A stretch of DNA of 64,000 nt from Nocardioides sp. Root1257 (lineage in GTDB: Bacteria; Actinomycetota; Actinomycetes; Propionibacteriales; Nocardioidaceae). The DNA is taken from NCBI RefSeq assembly GCF_001425175.1, contig NZ_LMDV01000009.1, positions 62,001 to 126,000 of the forward strand. The letters are read 5' to 3'. The notes below the pieces were generated by a model. The model made no database searches. It was not told the DNA's origin and saw only the letters and a program-made list of their open reading frames with translations. Each line of letters begins with the position of its first letter. The first letter of the stretch is position 1. Below, in pieces: positions 44,035 to 53,000 of the stretch. The translations under genes were made by a program, and so were the position numbers.

Positions 44035-44853
44035 TCAGGCGTCGCGGCGCCGGACCATCACCCACGCGAGCAGGAGCAGCGCGGCGGTCTCCAGGCCGAA
44101 GACGGCGAAGCCGGTCCAGGGCTCGAGCAGGTCGGGGTTGAACGAGACCGGCGTGGAGATCGCGGAGCCGGCGTTGCCGGGCATCAGCTTGGTCAGCCAC
44201 TCGCCGAACTCGCCTGGCACCAGGTTGACCATGTTGCCGAGGATCAGCATCAGCGCCAGGACGATCGAGATCGTGCCGGCCGTGTGCCGCAGCAGGAAGC
44301 CGACGGCGACGGTGAAGAGGCCGATGCCGGCGAGGTAGAGGCCGGAGCCGTACATCGCCCGCAGCACGTCGCCCTCGAGCGCCATCCCGATGCCCTCGCG
44401 GTCGAGGAAGTAGTTGCCGCCGACGTAGCCGACGAGCGCGGTGATCGTGCCGACGACGAAGAGCAGGGCGACGACGACCAGGGACTTCGCGGCCAGCACG
44501 CGACCACGGGCCGGTACGGCGGCGAAGGTCGTCCGGATCATCCCGGTGCCGTACTCCGTCGTGACGACGAGCGCACCCAGCACCACGGCGGTGATCTGGG
44601 CGATCATCATCCCCCAGGTGATGAACGAGCCCGGCGACTCGTCGGCCTCCGGCGAGGCCAGCCACTCGGCGTTGCCCCAGCACAGCAGGACGGTGAGCCC
44701 GGCGCCGAGGACGAACGTCGCGAGCAGGGTCCACCAGGTCGAGCGCACGGTCGTGAGCTTGAGCCACTCCGAGCGCAGCACGGCGGCCGTGCCCGGCTGG
44801 CGTACGTCGGTGCGCTCGACGACGGCGCCGGACTCCATCAGCGTCGCGGTCAT
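44035..44853 (-). CDS. ABC-2 type permease
   Basis: A 272-residue protein with six predicted helices. The N-terminal cytoplasmic segment LRSEWLKLTTVRSTWWTL is a hallmark of actinobacterial ABC-2 permeases, and TEYGTGMIRTTFAAVPARGRVLAAK forms the coupling loop. It is coupled to the ATPase gene by an ATGA overlap. The substrate is unknown. Confidence 0.88.
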   Translation of the reverse strand: MTATLMESGAVVERTDVRQPGTAAVLRSEWLKLTTVRSTWWTLLATFVLGAGLTVLLCWGNAEWLASPEADESPGSFITWGMMIAQITAVVLGALVVTTEYGTGMIRTTFAAVPARGRVLAAKSLVVVALLFVVGTITALVGYVGGNYFLDREGIGMALEGDVLRAMYGSGLYLAGIGLFTVAVGFLLRHTAGTISIVLALMLILGNMVNLVPGEFGEWLTKLMPGNAGSAISTPVSFNPDLLEPWTGFAVFGLETAALLLLAWVMVRRRDA

Positions 44854-45773
44854 CGTGCGGCTCCTTCCGAGGCGGAGGTGGCGTGGTACTCCACGCTGTC
44901 GGCGGTCAGGGCCATGAAGGCGTCCTCGAGCGAGGACCGCACCAGCGTGAGCTCGTGCAGCGCGAGCCCGCGCGAGAAGAGGAGGTCACCGATGGACGCG
45001 GCGTCGAGGCCGCCGACCCGGACCTCGTCGTCGACGCGGGTGACGTCGAGCCCGCGACCGGATAGCAAGTTCGCGACATCGCCGAGGGCGGGCGCCTTGA
45101 GCCGGACGTACGACGCAGCGTGGTCGGTCATGAACTCGGTCATCGAGCAGTCGGCCAGGATCGAGCCGCGACCGATCACCAGCAGGTGGTCAGCCATCAG
45201 CGCCATCTCCGACATCAGGTGGCTGGAGATGAAGACGGTCCGGCCCTCGTCGGCGAGCTGACGCGCGAAGGTGCGCACCCAACGGATACCCTCGGGGTCG
45301 AGTCCGTTGACGGGCTCGTCGAGCACGACCACCGGCGGGTCGCCGAGCATCGCGGCGGCGATGCCGAGCCGCTGGCCCATGCCGAGCGAGAACCGGCCCG
45401 CCCGCTGCCCGGCCACCGAGTCCAGGCCGACCAGGTCGAGCACCTCGCCCACCCGCGTGGTCGGGATGCCGTTGGACGCCGCCATCCACCGCAGGTGGTC
45501 CCGGGCGGACCGGCCCGGGTGGATGGCGTGCGCGTCGAGGAGAGCGCCGATCTCACGCAGCGGCGCGGGCGACGCGGCGTACCGGTGCCCGTTGACGCTG
45601 ACCGTGCCGGAGGTCGGTGCGTCGAGGCCGAGGATCATCCGCATCGTCGTCGACTTGCCGGCGCCGTTGGGGCCGAGGAAGCCGGTGACGCGGCCGGGCT
45701 CGACGACGAAGTCGATGCCGTCGACGGCGTTCCGGTCCCCGAATCGCTTGGTGAGTTGGTGGGCTCGGATCAT
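44850..45773 (-). CDS. ABC transporter ATPase
   Basis: A 307-residue ATPase with Walker A GPNGAGKST (about 35-43), signature FSLGMGQRLG, Walker B VVVLDEP and SSHLMSEM as H-loop. The C-terminal region (about 215-300) is the extension found in ABC-2 export ATPases. The ATG at 45773 is chosen by the conserved N-terminus MIRAHQLTKRFG. It forms a two-gene operon with the permease. Confidence 0.9.
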   Translation of the reverse strand: MIRAHQLTKRFGDRNAVDGIDFVVEPGRVTGFLGPNGAGKSTTMRMILGLDAPTSGTVSVNGHRYAASPAPLREIGALLDAHAIHPGRSARDHLRWMAASNGIPTTRVGEVLDLVGLDSVAGQRAGRFSLGMGQRLGIAAAMLGDPPVVVLDEPVNGLDPEGIRWVRTFARQLADEGRTVFISSHLMSEMALMADHLLVIGRGSILADCSMTEFMTDHAASYVRLKAPALGDVANLLSGRGLDVTRVDDEVRVGGLDAASIGDLLFSRGLALHELTLVRSSLEDAFMALTADSVEYHATSASEGAAR

Positions 45774-45866
45774 GGCTCCACCCTCCGTCGTACGCCGGGT
45801 CGCGCACATCGGGGAGCACCCCGGAACCGACCCCGAGAGACCCCCGGGGCCCCTACGCTCCTGGGC

Positions 45867-46355
45867 ATGAAGCGTCTCCTGGTCCCCCTCGCCGGCCTGG
45901 CCCTGATCGGCTCCGGGTTCGGCGCCGGCATCGCCGTGTCCGCCGCGGCCGCCGACGACCCGGCCCCGGTCGTGGTCACCCGCCAGTCGCTCGCCGAGGT
46001 GACCGCTCCTCCAGGCGCTCCGAAGCGCACCCTGGGCCTCAGCCGGGTCGTGGTGATGCCAGGCGCGCAGCTCGCCTCGCACCACCACCCCGGCGCCCAG
46101 CTCGGCTACATCGCCGAGGGAGCGCTGACCTACACCGTCGAGTCCGGCACCGCGACGGTCCTGAAGGGCACCGGCGACGACCCGACGGTCGTCAAGCGCC
46201 TCAAGCCCGGCCAGACCTACCGGGTCCGCGCCGGTCTGTGGCTGCGCGAGGAGCAGGGCGAGGTCCACCACGCCCGCAACGCCGGCTCGGTGCCGATCGT
46301 CATCTACCTCGCCACCCTCTTCAAGACCGGCGAGCCGGCGGCCATCCCGGACTGA
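45867..46355 (+). CDS. Secreted cupin-domain protein
   Basis: A 162-residue protein with a signal peptide (to about residue 29) and one cupin barrel. The metal-binding motif is HHHPGAQLGYIAEG with a later His in EVHHARN. The ligand is unknown; such small exported cupins are often annotated only by fold. It is convergent with the ScyD-like gene, 24 bp apart. Confidence 0.83.
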   Translation: MKRLLVPLAGLALIGSGFGAGIAVSAAAADDPAPVVVTRQSLAEVTAPPGAPKRTLGLSRVVVMPGAQLASHHHPGAQLGYIAEGALTYTVESGTATVLKGTGDDPTVVKRLKPGQTYRVRAGLWLREEQGEVHHARNAGSVPIVIYLATLFKTGEPAAIPD

Positions 46356-46379
46356 CGAGACGGCCGCCGACCGCGACGG

Positions 46380-47609
46380 CTAGCTGATCTTCATCAACGA
46401 TCCCGGCCCGAAGACCGGACCGACGATGTACGGGTCGCCGGCGACGTCGACCCCTCCCGGCAGGACCAGCTGGTCGGGCACGAGCTCGGTGATCGTCGCG
46501 GACCCGTGCGACCCGTGACCTCCGCGGTAGTGGTGGTGTCCGCGGTGGCCGGAGCTCACCAGGAACAGCCCACCGATCTCCGCACCGGGCACGGGCGTCG
46601 GGCTCTCGACGGCGAGCCAGCTCATCTTCGAGAGAGTGACCGCGTAGATGCCCTTCGGTCCGGCGCCGAGATCCACGATCGAGGTCAGCCCGTCGGCGTA
46701 CCGCTTGCACGCGCCCCAGGGGCTCTCCGGGTCGCAGGTGGCGTCCGTCGTCCCGGCACGCACCTTCCAGATCTCGGAGGTGCCCGGGGTGGCGGGGTAG
46801 CCACGGAGCTCGCCGATGTACCAGTACCCGTCGTCGCCGACGGTCACCGACGTCGCGACGGCCTCCGCCGGCACGGTCGTCCCTGCGCCGGGCAGGCCTT
46901 CGGGGGTCACGACCTCGCGGGGCTTCAGCCGCGCGACCGTCGAGATCTCGCCGCTCCTGGAGACGCGGAGCAGGTCGTTGCCGGCCGCATCGGCCACCAG
47001 CACGCCCCCGTCGTCGAGGGCGGCGAGACCGAACGGGTTGCTGTCCTCGGGGACACCTTCGAGGTCGTACGGGTCGGGGTCGGTCGCCTGGTAGGCGGCG
47101 ATGTCGGCGAACGCGACCGGCGCGTCCCAGCCGGGGCGCCACTTGAAGAGCGTCGCGCCGGCGGCGGGGGTCGGCTCGTCGGCTGCCAGGCTCGCGACCT
47201 GCGGGTCGTCCTCGGGCGGGGCCCCGCCGCCGGTGAGCAGCCATACGGTGCCGTGCTTCCCGGCGGCGATGGCCGGGGCGAACGACGTCGGCAGCTGGCC
47301 GAGCTCGATGACCTGCGGTTCCCTGGTGTGCCGGTAGCGGCCGTGCTTGTGCTGGCCGTGCCAGCCCCGCCTGCCCTCGATGACCAGGCTGAACGTGCCG
47401 TCCGTCTCGGTCACGAGCGTCAGGCCGTGCCCGAGGGCGTCGACGCCGCGCGGGCCGTCGAGTCCGTCGACGACAGTGCGGAGCTCCGCGTCGTGGTGCC
47501 CGTGACGCGAGTGGTCGCCGTGACCGGCGCTGGCGGGTGCGAATGAAGAGGCCGCCAGCGCGATCGTCGCGGCGGCGGCCACAGTCAAGGTGATCCGTCT
47601 CGTCACCAT
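46380..47609 (-). CDS. ScyD/ScyE-family secreted beta-propeller protein
   Basis: A 409-residue exported protein. The signal peptide ends at about PASA. A His-rich start (HGDHSRHGHHD) is followed by NHL/propeller-like repeats (LDGPRGVDALG, SNPFGLAALDDGGVLVADAAGNDLLRV). A His/Gly-rich insert (SGHRGHHHYRGGHGSHGS) lies near the C-terminus. ScyD/E proteins were named from the cyanobacterial scytonemin cluster, but actinobacterial members have no known role. The ATG at 47609 starts the signal peptide. Confidence 0.8.
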   Translation of the reverse strand: MVTRRITLTVAAAATIALAASSFAPASAGHGDHSRHGHHDAELRTVVDGLDGPRGVDALGHGLTLVTETDGTFSLVIEGRRGWHGQHKHGRYRHTREPQVIELGQLPTSFAPAIAAGKHGTVWLLTGGGAPPEDDPQVASLAADEPTPAAGATLFKWRPGWDAPVAFADIAAYQATDPDPYDLEGVPEDSNPFGLAALDDGGVLVADAAGNDLLRVSRSGEISTVARLKPREVVTPEGLPGAGTTVPAEAVATSVTVGDDGYWYIGELRGYPATPGTSEIWKVRAGTTDATCDPESPWGACKRYADGLTSIVDLGAGPKGIYAVTLSKMSWLAVESPTPVPGAEIGGLFLVSSGHRGHHHYRGGHGSHGSATITELVPDQLVLPGGVDVAGDPYIVGPVFGPGSLMKIS

Positions 47610-47693
47610 GGTTTTCCTCCCGGAAGGTCGTGTGCCTCCACACCACTCCGGGCGCCGTCGCACGGCAACCGTTCAAATCGGGTATATCGCCGC

Positions 47694-49856
47694 TCAGGCG
47701 GAGCGTGCTTCGGCCCGGGTCAGGCCGAGCGCCAGCGCACCGAGGATCAGTACCGTCCCGGGGAGCATGGCGGCCATGTGCGGTCCGAGCTGGTCGGAGT
47801 CGCGCCAGCCGAGTGCGCCGTACAGGGCGAGCAGCTGCATCGACCCGGCCGCGACGGCGAGCACCTCGCGGGTCCGGGTGTCCGGACTGCACAGCGCGAG
47901 GGTGGAGAGGGTTGCGACGATGACGACCGCCAGGAGGACCAGCGGGCCGAAGACGTCAAGGGCACTCGTGCCCGAGAGGTCGATGGTCTCGTTGACGACG
48001 ACGAGGCAGACGCCGCCGGCCAGCGCCGCGAGCGGGAGCCAGCCGGGGCGCCCGAGTGGCACGAGCCGGGGGCGGACCACGACCAGGACCGTTGCCGCGA
48101 CGAGCACCGCCACGATCACCGTGGTCGTCCACTTGGCGACGCCGTCCTCGTAGGCGAAGCCGAGCACCAGGAACGTGAAGCCGTCGTCGAAGAGGTAGAG
48201 GCTGCCGCCCAGCAGCGCCCCGAGCGCGAGGCTCCGGGGCCGTCCCCGCACGAACAGCGACAGCGCGGCGGCGACCACGCAGACGAGCCCGGCCATCACC
48301 CAGGAGTCGCCGGGGTTGCGGTAGTAGTACCACCCGCTGTTCGCCTCGTCGTAGTACGCCTTCCACTGGTCGGTCTCACCCGGCCGGTTCACGTAGAGCA
48401 GGACCAGGGCTGCGGCGCAGAGCAGGCCGCCGAGGATCCAGCGCACGATCCCGTTGTCGCCCAGCATCGCGGGCCGCTCCGCCTCCGGAGGTGGAGCGGC
48501 GAGCGCGGCCGCCACGGGCTGCCGGGGCGACGGGGGCGACGGGGGCGGCGGGGGCGCCGGCTCCGGTGGGGGTGGCGTCGGGGTCGGTGAGGGCGGGGGT
48601 GGCGGCGCCTCGGCCGAAGGCGGTACGCCGGCCTGGACCGGCACCGTGACCGCACCGGTCGGACTGGTGATCGTGACGCTGCCGCTCACCGGTTCGTCCC
48701 CGGAGGCGACGATGCGCAGCGACGGCTCGTCGTACACGGCACTGAGGCGGGGGTCCGTCGTCGTGACCGTGGCGGCCAGCGCCAGCGGCGGGCCGTGGAG
48801 GGTGACGTCGGCGCTGAGGGTCCCGGTGTCGTCGGGGCTGAGCACGACGTCGGTCGGCGTCACGTGCACGGCCGCTGCCTCGATGGCCTCACCCGCGGAC
48901 TCGGCGACCCGCCGGCTGTCGTCCTGCACGAGCTCGGCCAGGGTCGCGAGCGCGGTCGCCGCCAGGCCGAGGTCGTCGCCGAGGACGCGCTGGCGGAGCA
49001 GGTCGACGAGGCCGAACCGGGTCGCGGCCAGCGGGCTGGCGAGGGCCTCGGACAGCTCGTCGCTCAGCGGCGTCGGGCGGATCCGACGCACCTTGCTCCG
49101 GGCGATCAGCAGCTCGCCCTGGGAGCCGAACGTCCACATGTGCGGGGTCTGGTGAGGGCTGATCGTGCGGACGGCGTGGGAGACGAACTCGAAGAGCTCG
49201 TGCAGCCCTACCCACCCGTCCCCGTCCGCGTCGGCCTCGCCCGACGACAGCGCCTCGACGAGCGCGCCGGTGAAGACCGACGGTGACCCGGTCGACCCGG
49301 CGGTCAGGTCGCCCTCCTCGAACGAGTACTCCATGGCGCTGGACGCGGTCACGACGGCGCGACCCTTCCCGCCGGCGACGTCCGACTGGGCGGCGAAGGC
49401 CTCCAGCACCTGCGCCTCCCCGTCGGCCCGTACGACCATCCCCCGGGGGAACGCACCGCCGTAGCAGCAGTCCAGGAGCAGCACGATCCGCTCCGCACGG
49501 CTGTCGGCCATCTGCCGGCTGAGGAAGTCCGAGCCGACCCCGGTCGAGGCGAGCCGGCCGGGTCGGGTGTCCGCGGCGGCCAGGAACAGCTCGCCGGCCG
49601 CGTTCTTCAGGCCGTGCCCGGAGAAGTGCACAAGCAGCATGTCGGAGCGGTCCCGGTCGGCGAAGAAGTCCTCGACCGCCATCCGCACCTCCTGAGCCGA
49701 GCGATTGCTCACGACCTGGACCTGGAAGTCACCGACGGCCGGGTCTCCGAGCACCTCGGCGAGCGCCTCCGCGTCCCGCGCCGGAGCGGCCAGCTCGCGC
49801 AGGCCGGGCTCGGTGTACTGGTCGGTGGCGACGATCAGCGCGTACCTGGAGCTCAT
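47694..49856 (-). CDS. Caspase-family protease, EACC1-associated, with membrane C-terminus
   Basis: A 720-residue protein. Residues 1-255 are a caspase/peptidase C14 domain with the catalytic dyad His81 (HFSGHG) and Cys131 (LLLDCCYGG). Residues 209-220, DADGDGWVGLHE, fit the EF-hand loop pattern D-x-D-x-D-G with Glu at position 12, so calcium control is possible. A helical region and beta-sandwich (about 265-425) lead to a Pro-rich linker, then seven or eight membrane helices. The gene encoding an EACC1 protein lies 95 bp upstream. Such pairs have been proposed as effector-triggering conflict systems. Membrane location and self-processing are inferred. Confidence 0.85.
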   Translation of the reverse strand: MSSRYALIVATDQYTEPGLRELAAPARDAEALAEVLGDPAVGDFQVQVVSNRSAQEVRMAVEDFFADRDRSDMLLVHFSGHGLKNAAGELFLAAADTRPGRLASTGVGSDFLSRQMADSRAERIVLLLDCCYGGAFPRGMVVRADGEAQVLEAFAAQSDVAGGKGRAVVTASSAMEYSFEEGDLTAGSTGSPSVFTGALVEALSSGEADADGDGWVGLHELFEFVSHAVRTISPHQTPHMWTFGSQGELLIARSKVRRIRPTPLSDELSEALASPLAATRFGLVDLLRQRVLGDDLGLAATALATLAELVQDDSRRVAESAGEAIEAAAVHVTPTDVVLSPDDTGTLSADVTLHGPPLALAATVTTTDPRLSAVYDEPSLRIVASGDEPVSGSVTITSPTGAVTVPVQAGVPPSAEAPPPPPSPTPTPPPPEPAPPPPPSPPSPRQPVAAALAAPPPEAERPAMLGDNGIVRWILGGLLCAAALVLLYVNRPGETDQWKAYYDEANSGWYYYRNPGDSWVMAGLVCVVAAALSLFVRGRPRSLALGALLGGSLYLFDDGFTFLVLGFAYEDGVAKWTTTVIVAVLVAATVLVVVRPRLVPLGRPGWLPLAALAGGVCLVVVNETIDLSGTSALDVFGPLVLLAVVIVATLSTLALCSPDTRTREVLAVAAGSMQLLALYGALGWRDSDQLGPHMAAMLPGTVLILGALALGLTRAEARSA

Positions 49857-49951
49857 CTCGGCCTCCCTCCCACAGGTGCGGCCTCCCTCAGATTCCTCCG
49901 AACAGGAGGAGAGGGCAATGCCGCCCGCAGATACCCGTGCCCGTACCAGCG

Positions 49952-50338
49952 TCAGGTCGAGGCGGAGCGGCGCGCGATCCAGTCGTCGACGAGCTTGTCC
50001 TGCAGCTCGTTCGTGGCACCCGAGAGCTCGAGGACGTCGCCGTCCACCTCGATCCGGATGGTCCGCGGGGTGCCGCTGCCTGCGCGTCGCAGCCACTTCC
50101 ACACCGAGCCCACGATCGCGACCACGGCCGCGACGTGCGGCTGCGCGGTCACCACCAGCGCGCCCGCCTCCGCCACCAGACCGCCGCGGGTGCCGGGCGG
50201 GGCCTCGCCCACGACGAGCGCATCCACCGACTCCGCCTCGGGCAGCTGCAGGAGCTCCTCCCTGAGCAGGCGGCCGAGGTCGTCCAGACGGACGTCGTCG
50301 GCGCCGTCCTCCGACACTGCGAGCACGATCTCGGTCAT
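49952..50338 (-). CDS. EACC1 (effector-associated constant component 1) protein
   Basis: A 128-residue protein with the EACC1 pattern: an N-terminal acidic strand-helix region (DDVRLDDLGRLLREELLQL), a central hydrophobic helix (VVTAQPHVAAVVAIVGSVWKWLRR) and a C-terminal strand pair (TIRIEVDGDVLELSGATNE). EACC1 proteins are encoded next to caspase or other effector genes in actinobacterial conflict systems and may act as adaptor or sensor. It lies directly upstream of the caspase gene on the same strand. The ATG at 50338 is the natural start. Confidence 0.8.
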   Translation of the reverse strand: MTEIVLAVSEDGADDVRLDDLGRLLREELLQLPEAESVDALVVGEAPPGTRGGLVAEAGALVVTAQPHVAAVVAIVGSVWKWLRRAGSGTPRTIRIEVDGDVLELSGATNELQDKLVDDWIARRSAST

Positions 50339-50405
50339 GTCGTGTCCCTTCCACTCTCCAGGATGGCCGATGGACGCGACCCCGTCGAGGTGCTTTCGTG
50401 ACGCC

Positions 50406-51332
50406 ATGCCACCCGCCGAGCCCCAGCCCGTGACGACACCTCTCACCCGCGCGGCGGTCTTCCTGGTCCTGACTCTCGAGCCGGGTGGCGCGGCCACCGT
50501 GCGCGACGTGCTCGCCGACGTGCCGGGCCTCGCCCGGGCGATCGGGTTCCGCAACGTCGAGGCGGCCCTGTCCTGCGTGGTGGGCATCGGCAGCGCGGCG
50601 TACGGCGAGGTCCTCGGCGACCCGCGACCGGCGGAGCTGCGGCCCTTCAAGGAGCTCCGCGGGCCGCGGCACTCCGCGCCGGCGACACCCGGCGACCTGT
50701 TCTTCCACATCAAGGCCGAGCAGCTCGACCTGTGCTTCGAGCTGGCGTCACGGCTTACCCAGCGGCTGCGCGGCGCCGCGACCGTGGTCGACGAGGTGCA
50801 CGGCTTCCGCTACTTCGACCGCCGCGACCTGCTCGGCTTCGTCGACGGCACGGAGAACCCGGTCGGCCGGGCCGTCGACGACGCGCTCCTGGTCGGCGAC
50901 GAGGACCCGGCGTTCGCGGGCGGCAGCTACGTCGTGATCCAGAAGTACCTGCACGACCTCACCGCCTGGAACGCGATGAGCGTCGAGCAGCAGGAGGCCG
51001 CGGTCGGCCGGGAGAAGCTCTCCGACATCGAGCTGCCCGATGACCAGAAGGCCGCCGGCGCGCACACCGCGCTGACCAGCATCGAGGACGAGGACGGCAC
51101 CGAGCTGCAGATCCTCCGCGACAACATGCCCTTCGGCAGCGTCGTGGGCGAGGGCGAGTACGGCACCTACTTCATCGGCTACACCCGCGACCCGGCCGTG
51201 ATCGAGCGGATGCTGCGCAACATGTTCATCGGCGACCCGCCGGGCACCACCGACCGGCTGCTCGAGGTGTCGACGGCCGTGACCGGGTCGCTCTTCTACG
51301 TGCCCACCGTCGACCAGCTCGAGGGCGACTGA
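50406..51332 (+). CDS. Dyp-type peroxidase
   Basis: A 308-residue heme peroxidase of the Dyp family. The catalytic loop is GFVDGTENP, the distal Arg is in ILRDNMPFG and the probable proximal His is in AGAHTALT. It has no export signal, so it is cytosolic or packaged in an encapsulin; no encapsulin gene is seen. It is divergent from the EACC1 gene. The ATG at 50406 starts just before the conserved domain. Confidence 0.9.
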   Translation: MPPAEPQPVTTPLTRAAVFLVLTLEPGGAATVRDVLADVPGLARAIGFRNVEAALSCVVGIGSAAYGEVLGDPRPAELRPFKELRGPRHSAPATPGDLFFHIKAEQLDLCFELASRLTQRLRGAATVVDEVHGFRYFDRRDLLGFVDGTENPVGRAVDDALLVGDEDPAFAGGSYVVIQKYLHDLTAWNAMSVEQQEAAVGREKLSDIELPDDQKAAGAHTALTSIEDEDGTELQILRDNMPFGSVVGEGEYGTYFIGYTRDPAVIERMLRNMFIGDPPGTTDRLLEVSTAVTGSLFYVPTVDQLEGD

Positions 51333-51370
51333 GCGCACCGTGCCGCACCGCGCTCGCCAGCGCCGTCGAA

Positions 51371-51419
51371 TGACACACCAGGCACCGGTCCGAGCCGGAT
51401 TCGGGTGCCGGGTGTGTCA
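51371..51419. terminator. Strong bidirectional terminator overlapping a stop codon
   Basis: TGACACACCAGGCACC (51371-51386) pairs with 51404-51419 over 16 bp with one mismatch and a 17-nt loop. It lies between the converging peroxidase and cysteine dioxygenase genes; the stop codon of the latter is inside the right arm. Confidence 0.85.
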
Positions 51420-51962
51420 CTCGATCGGGCGCAGCTCCTCGGCGTACGACACCGACTGACGGCGCACCCGGCCGTCGGTGCCGACGGCGTACTGGCCCAT
51501 CCGCCACAGCGGCGGGCTGTAGACGTGCACCGACACGGCGCCCTGGACGGCACCGGTCAGCCGGTGGATGTGGTCGGGGCCGAAGCTGAAGACCTGGCCG
51601 CCCTCGACGTAGGTCTCGATGGTGTCGTTGCCGACCGCGAGGTTGTGCTCGACGAGCGTCCCCTCGACGACCGCCACGGCGCCGGAGGAGACGTCGTGGT
51701 CGTGGAAGCCCGTGTCGTTCTCGGGGGTCCAGCAGAGGAGCCAGACATCGACGTGGGCGTCGCGGTGCAGGGACACGTAGACGCGGTTGTCGGAGTCGAA
51801 GGCCAGGTGGTGGCGCCACAGCTCCGGGTGGAGGGCGAGGTACGACGCAAGCGAGCACAGCTCGTCCTGCTCGAGGTCGCGACCCGGGAGGGTGCCGAGG
51901 GTGAGGTCGCCCTCGAGCGGCATCGCCGCGCGGGCCGGGACGTCGATGGCGGTGATGGTCAT
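51417..51962 (-). CDS. Cysteine dioxygenase-family cupin protein
   Basis: A 181-residue thiol dioxygenase-like cupin. The iron ligands are visible as HDHD in TGFHDHDVSSGAVAVVEG and a later His in GPDHIHRL. It would oxidise cysteine or a related thiol to a sulfinate. The start ATG at 51962 overlaps the stop of the amidohydrolase gene (ATGA). The pair probably forms a short pathway for a sulfur compound, but its substrate cannot be read from sequence. Confidence 0.82.
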   Translation of the reverse strand: MTITAIDVPARAAMPLEGDLTLGTLPGRDLEQDELCSLASYLALHPELWRHHLAFDSDNRVYVSLHRDAHVDVWLLCWTPENDTGFHDHDVSSGAVAVVEGTLVEHNLAVGNDTIETYVEGGQVFSFGPDHIHRLTGAVQGAVSVHVYSPPLWRMGQYAVGTDGRVRRQSVSYAEELRPIE

Positions 51963-52900
51963 GCTGCCTGCTCCTTCACGGTGGTGCCGATGTGCTGCTC
52001 GCCGAGCACCCGTCGGGGGTTGTCGACCCGGATCGCCCGGGTCGCGGCCTCCCCGAAGAGGGCCGGCAGGGGGTCGGCGTACGGACGGTCGCTGCCGAGC
52101 ACGACCGTGTCGATGCCGAGGACGCGGATCAGGGCGTCGACGCCCTGGGCGCCGTACGACGAGGTGTCGACGAAGACGTCCGGGTCGACGGTCCCGGGCT
52201 CGCCGCCGCGTGCGGAGAGCCGCTCGTGGTGCAGGGGCGCCAGCCCGGCGCCGGCGGCGAAGACGACGCGCAGCGACGGGAACTGCCCGCGTCCGCCCAC
52301 CGCGTGCCAGGCCCACCAGGCGGCGTGCAGCTGGCCGACGTACCCGACGACGGGCGCCCACCAGCCGGGCCCGGACGCCCCCGCGTCGTCCGGACCCGGA
52401 TGGACGAAGACCGGCTTGCCGAGCTGCTCGGCAACCCGGAGGACCTGCCCCAGCGCCTCCCACCCCAAGGGAGTGGCGACCTGGGTCGCCGCGACCTGGA
52501 CGCCCACGAACCGGCCGGACAGCAGCCGGGTGAGCTCGTCGAGGTCGGGCTCGACGAGCGGCACCGAGGCCCACGCGGCGAAGTGGTCGGGGAGCGCGGC
52601 GGCGCCCGCGTGCCAGGCGTCGAGGGCGACGCCGGCCTCGTCGCGGGGCAGCGCCTCCAGGCCGAGCGGGGCCGAGAGGCTGACGCAGGCCAGGGTGGTC
52701 CCCGCCTCCCGGTCCTGGGAGACCCGGCGCTCGACGTCGTGGTCGACGGGGGCGACTGCGTACGCCGGCTCACCGGCGGTGTGCAGCGTCCAGCCCCGGA
52801 GGTACGGCGCCCGGGTGCGTCGCCGCAGCACCTCGAGCAGCGGCTCGGGCCACAGGTGCTGGTGCAGGTCGATGGCGCCCACGGTCTCCCTCATGTCCAT
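51959..52900 (-). CDS. Amidohydrolase-family (ACMSD-like) protein
   Basis: A 313-residue TIM-barrel amidohydrolase-2 protein. The N-terminal metal motif is DLHQHLWP, a mid-chain His is in PVFVHPGPDD, and the C-terminal Asp lies in VVLGSDRPYADP. These enzymes hydrolyse or decarboxylate small acids. It is co-translated with the thiol dioxygenase gene. An ATG at 52894 is an alternative start. Confidence 0.83.
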   Translation of the reverse strand: MDMRETVGAIDLHQHLWPEPLLEVLRRRTRAPYLRGWTLHTAGEPAYAVAPVDHDVERRVSQDREAGTTLACVSLSAPLGLEALPRDEAGVALDAWHAGAAALPDHFAAWASVPLVEPDLDELTRLLSGRFVGVQVAATQVATPLGWEALGQVLRVAEQLGKPVFVHPGPDDAGASGPGWWAPVVGYVGQLHAAWWAWHAVGGRGQFPSLRVVFAAGAGLAPLHHERLSARGGEPGTVDPDVFVDTSSYGAQGVDALIRVLGIDTVVLGSDRPYADPLPALFGEAATRAIRVDNPRRVLGEQHIGTTVKEQAA

Positions 52901-52909
52901 AAGAGTACT

Positions 52910-52923
52910 AAGTCAGGAGACTT
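52910..52923. promoter_or_regulatory. Short palindrome in an AT-richer promoter region
   Basis: AAGTC-AGGA-GACTT (52910-52923) lies 10 bp before the amidohydrolase start, in a locally AT-rich patch between divergent genes. It may be an operator; the binding protein is unknown. Confidence 0.4.
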
Positions 52924-53000
52924 TATCCGATTAATCCGAGCCCGGGCGATTCGTCTCGAATCTCGTGGACGCGGCCGCCGGCTCGTGCTTCTCTGCACGG

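Noticed and set aside
40866..44141. A 1091-codon plus-strand open frame
   Set aside because: It is the GC-rich shadow of recC, with no recognisable fold and no credible ribosome site.
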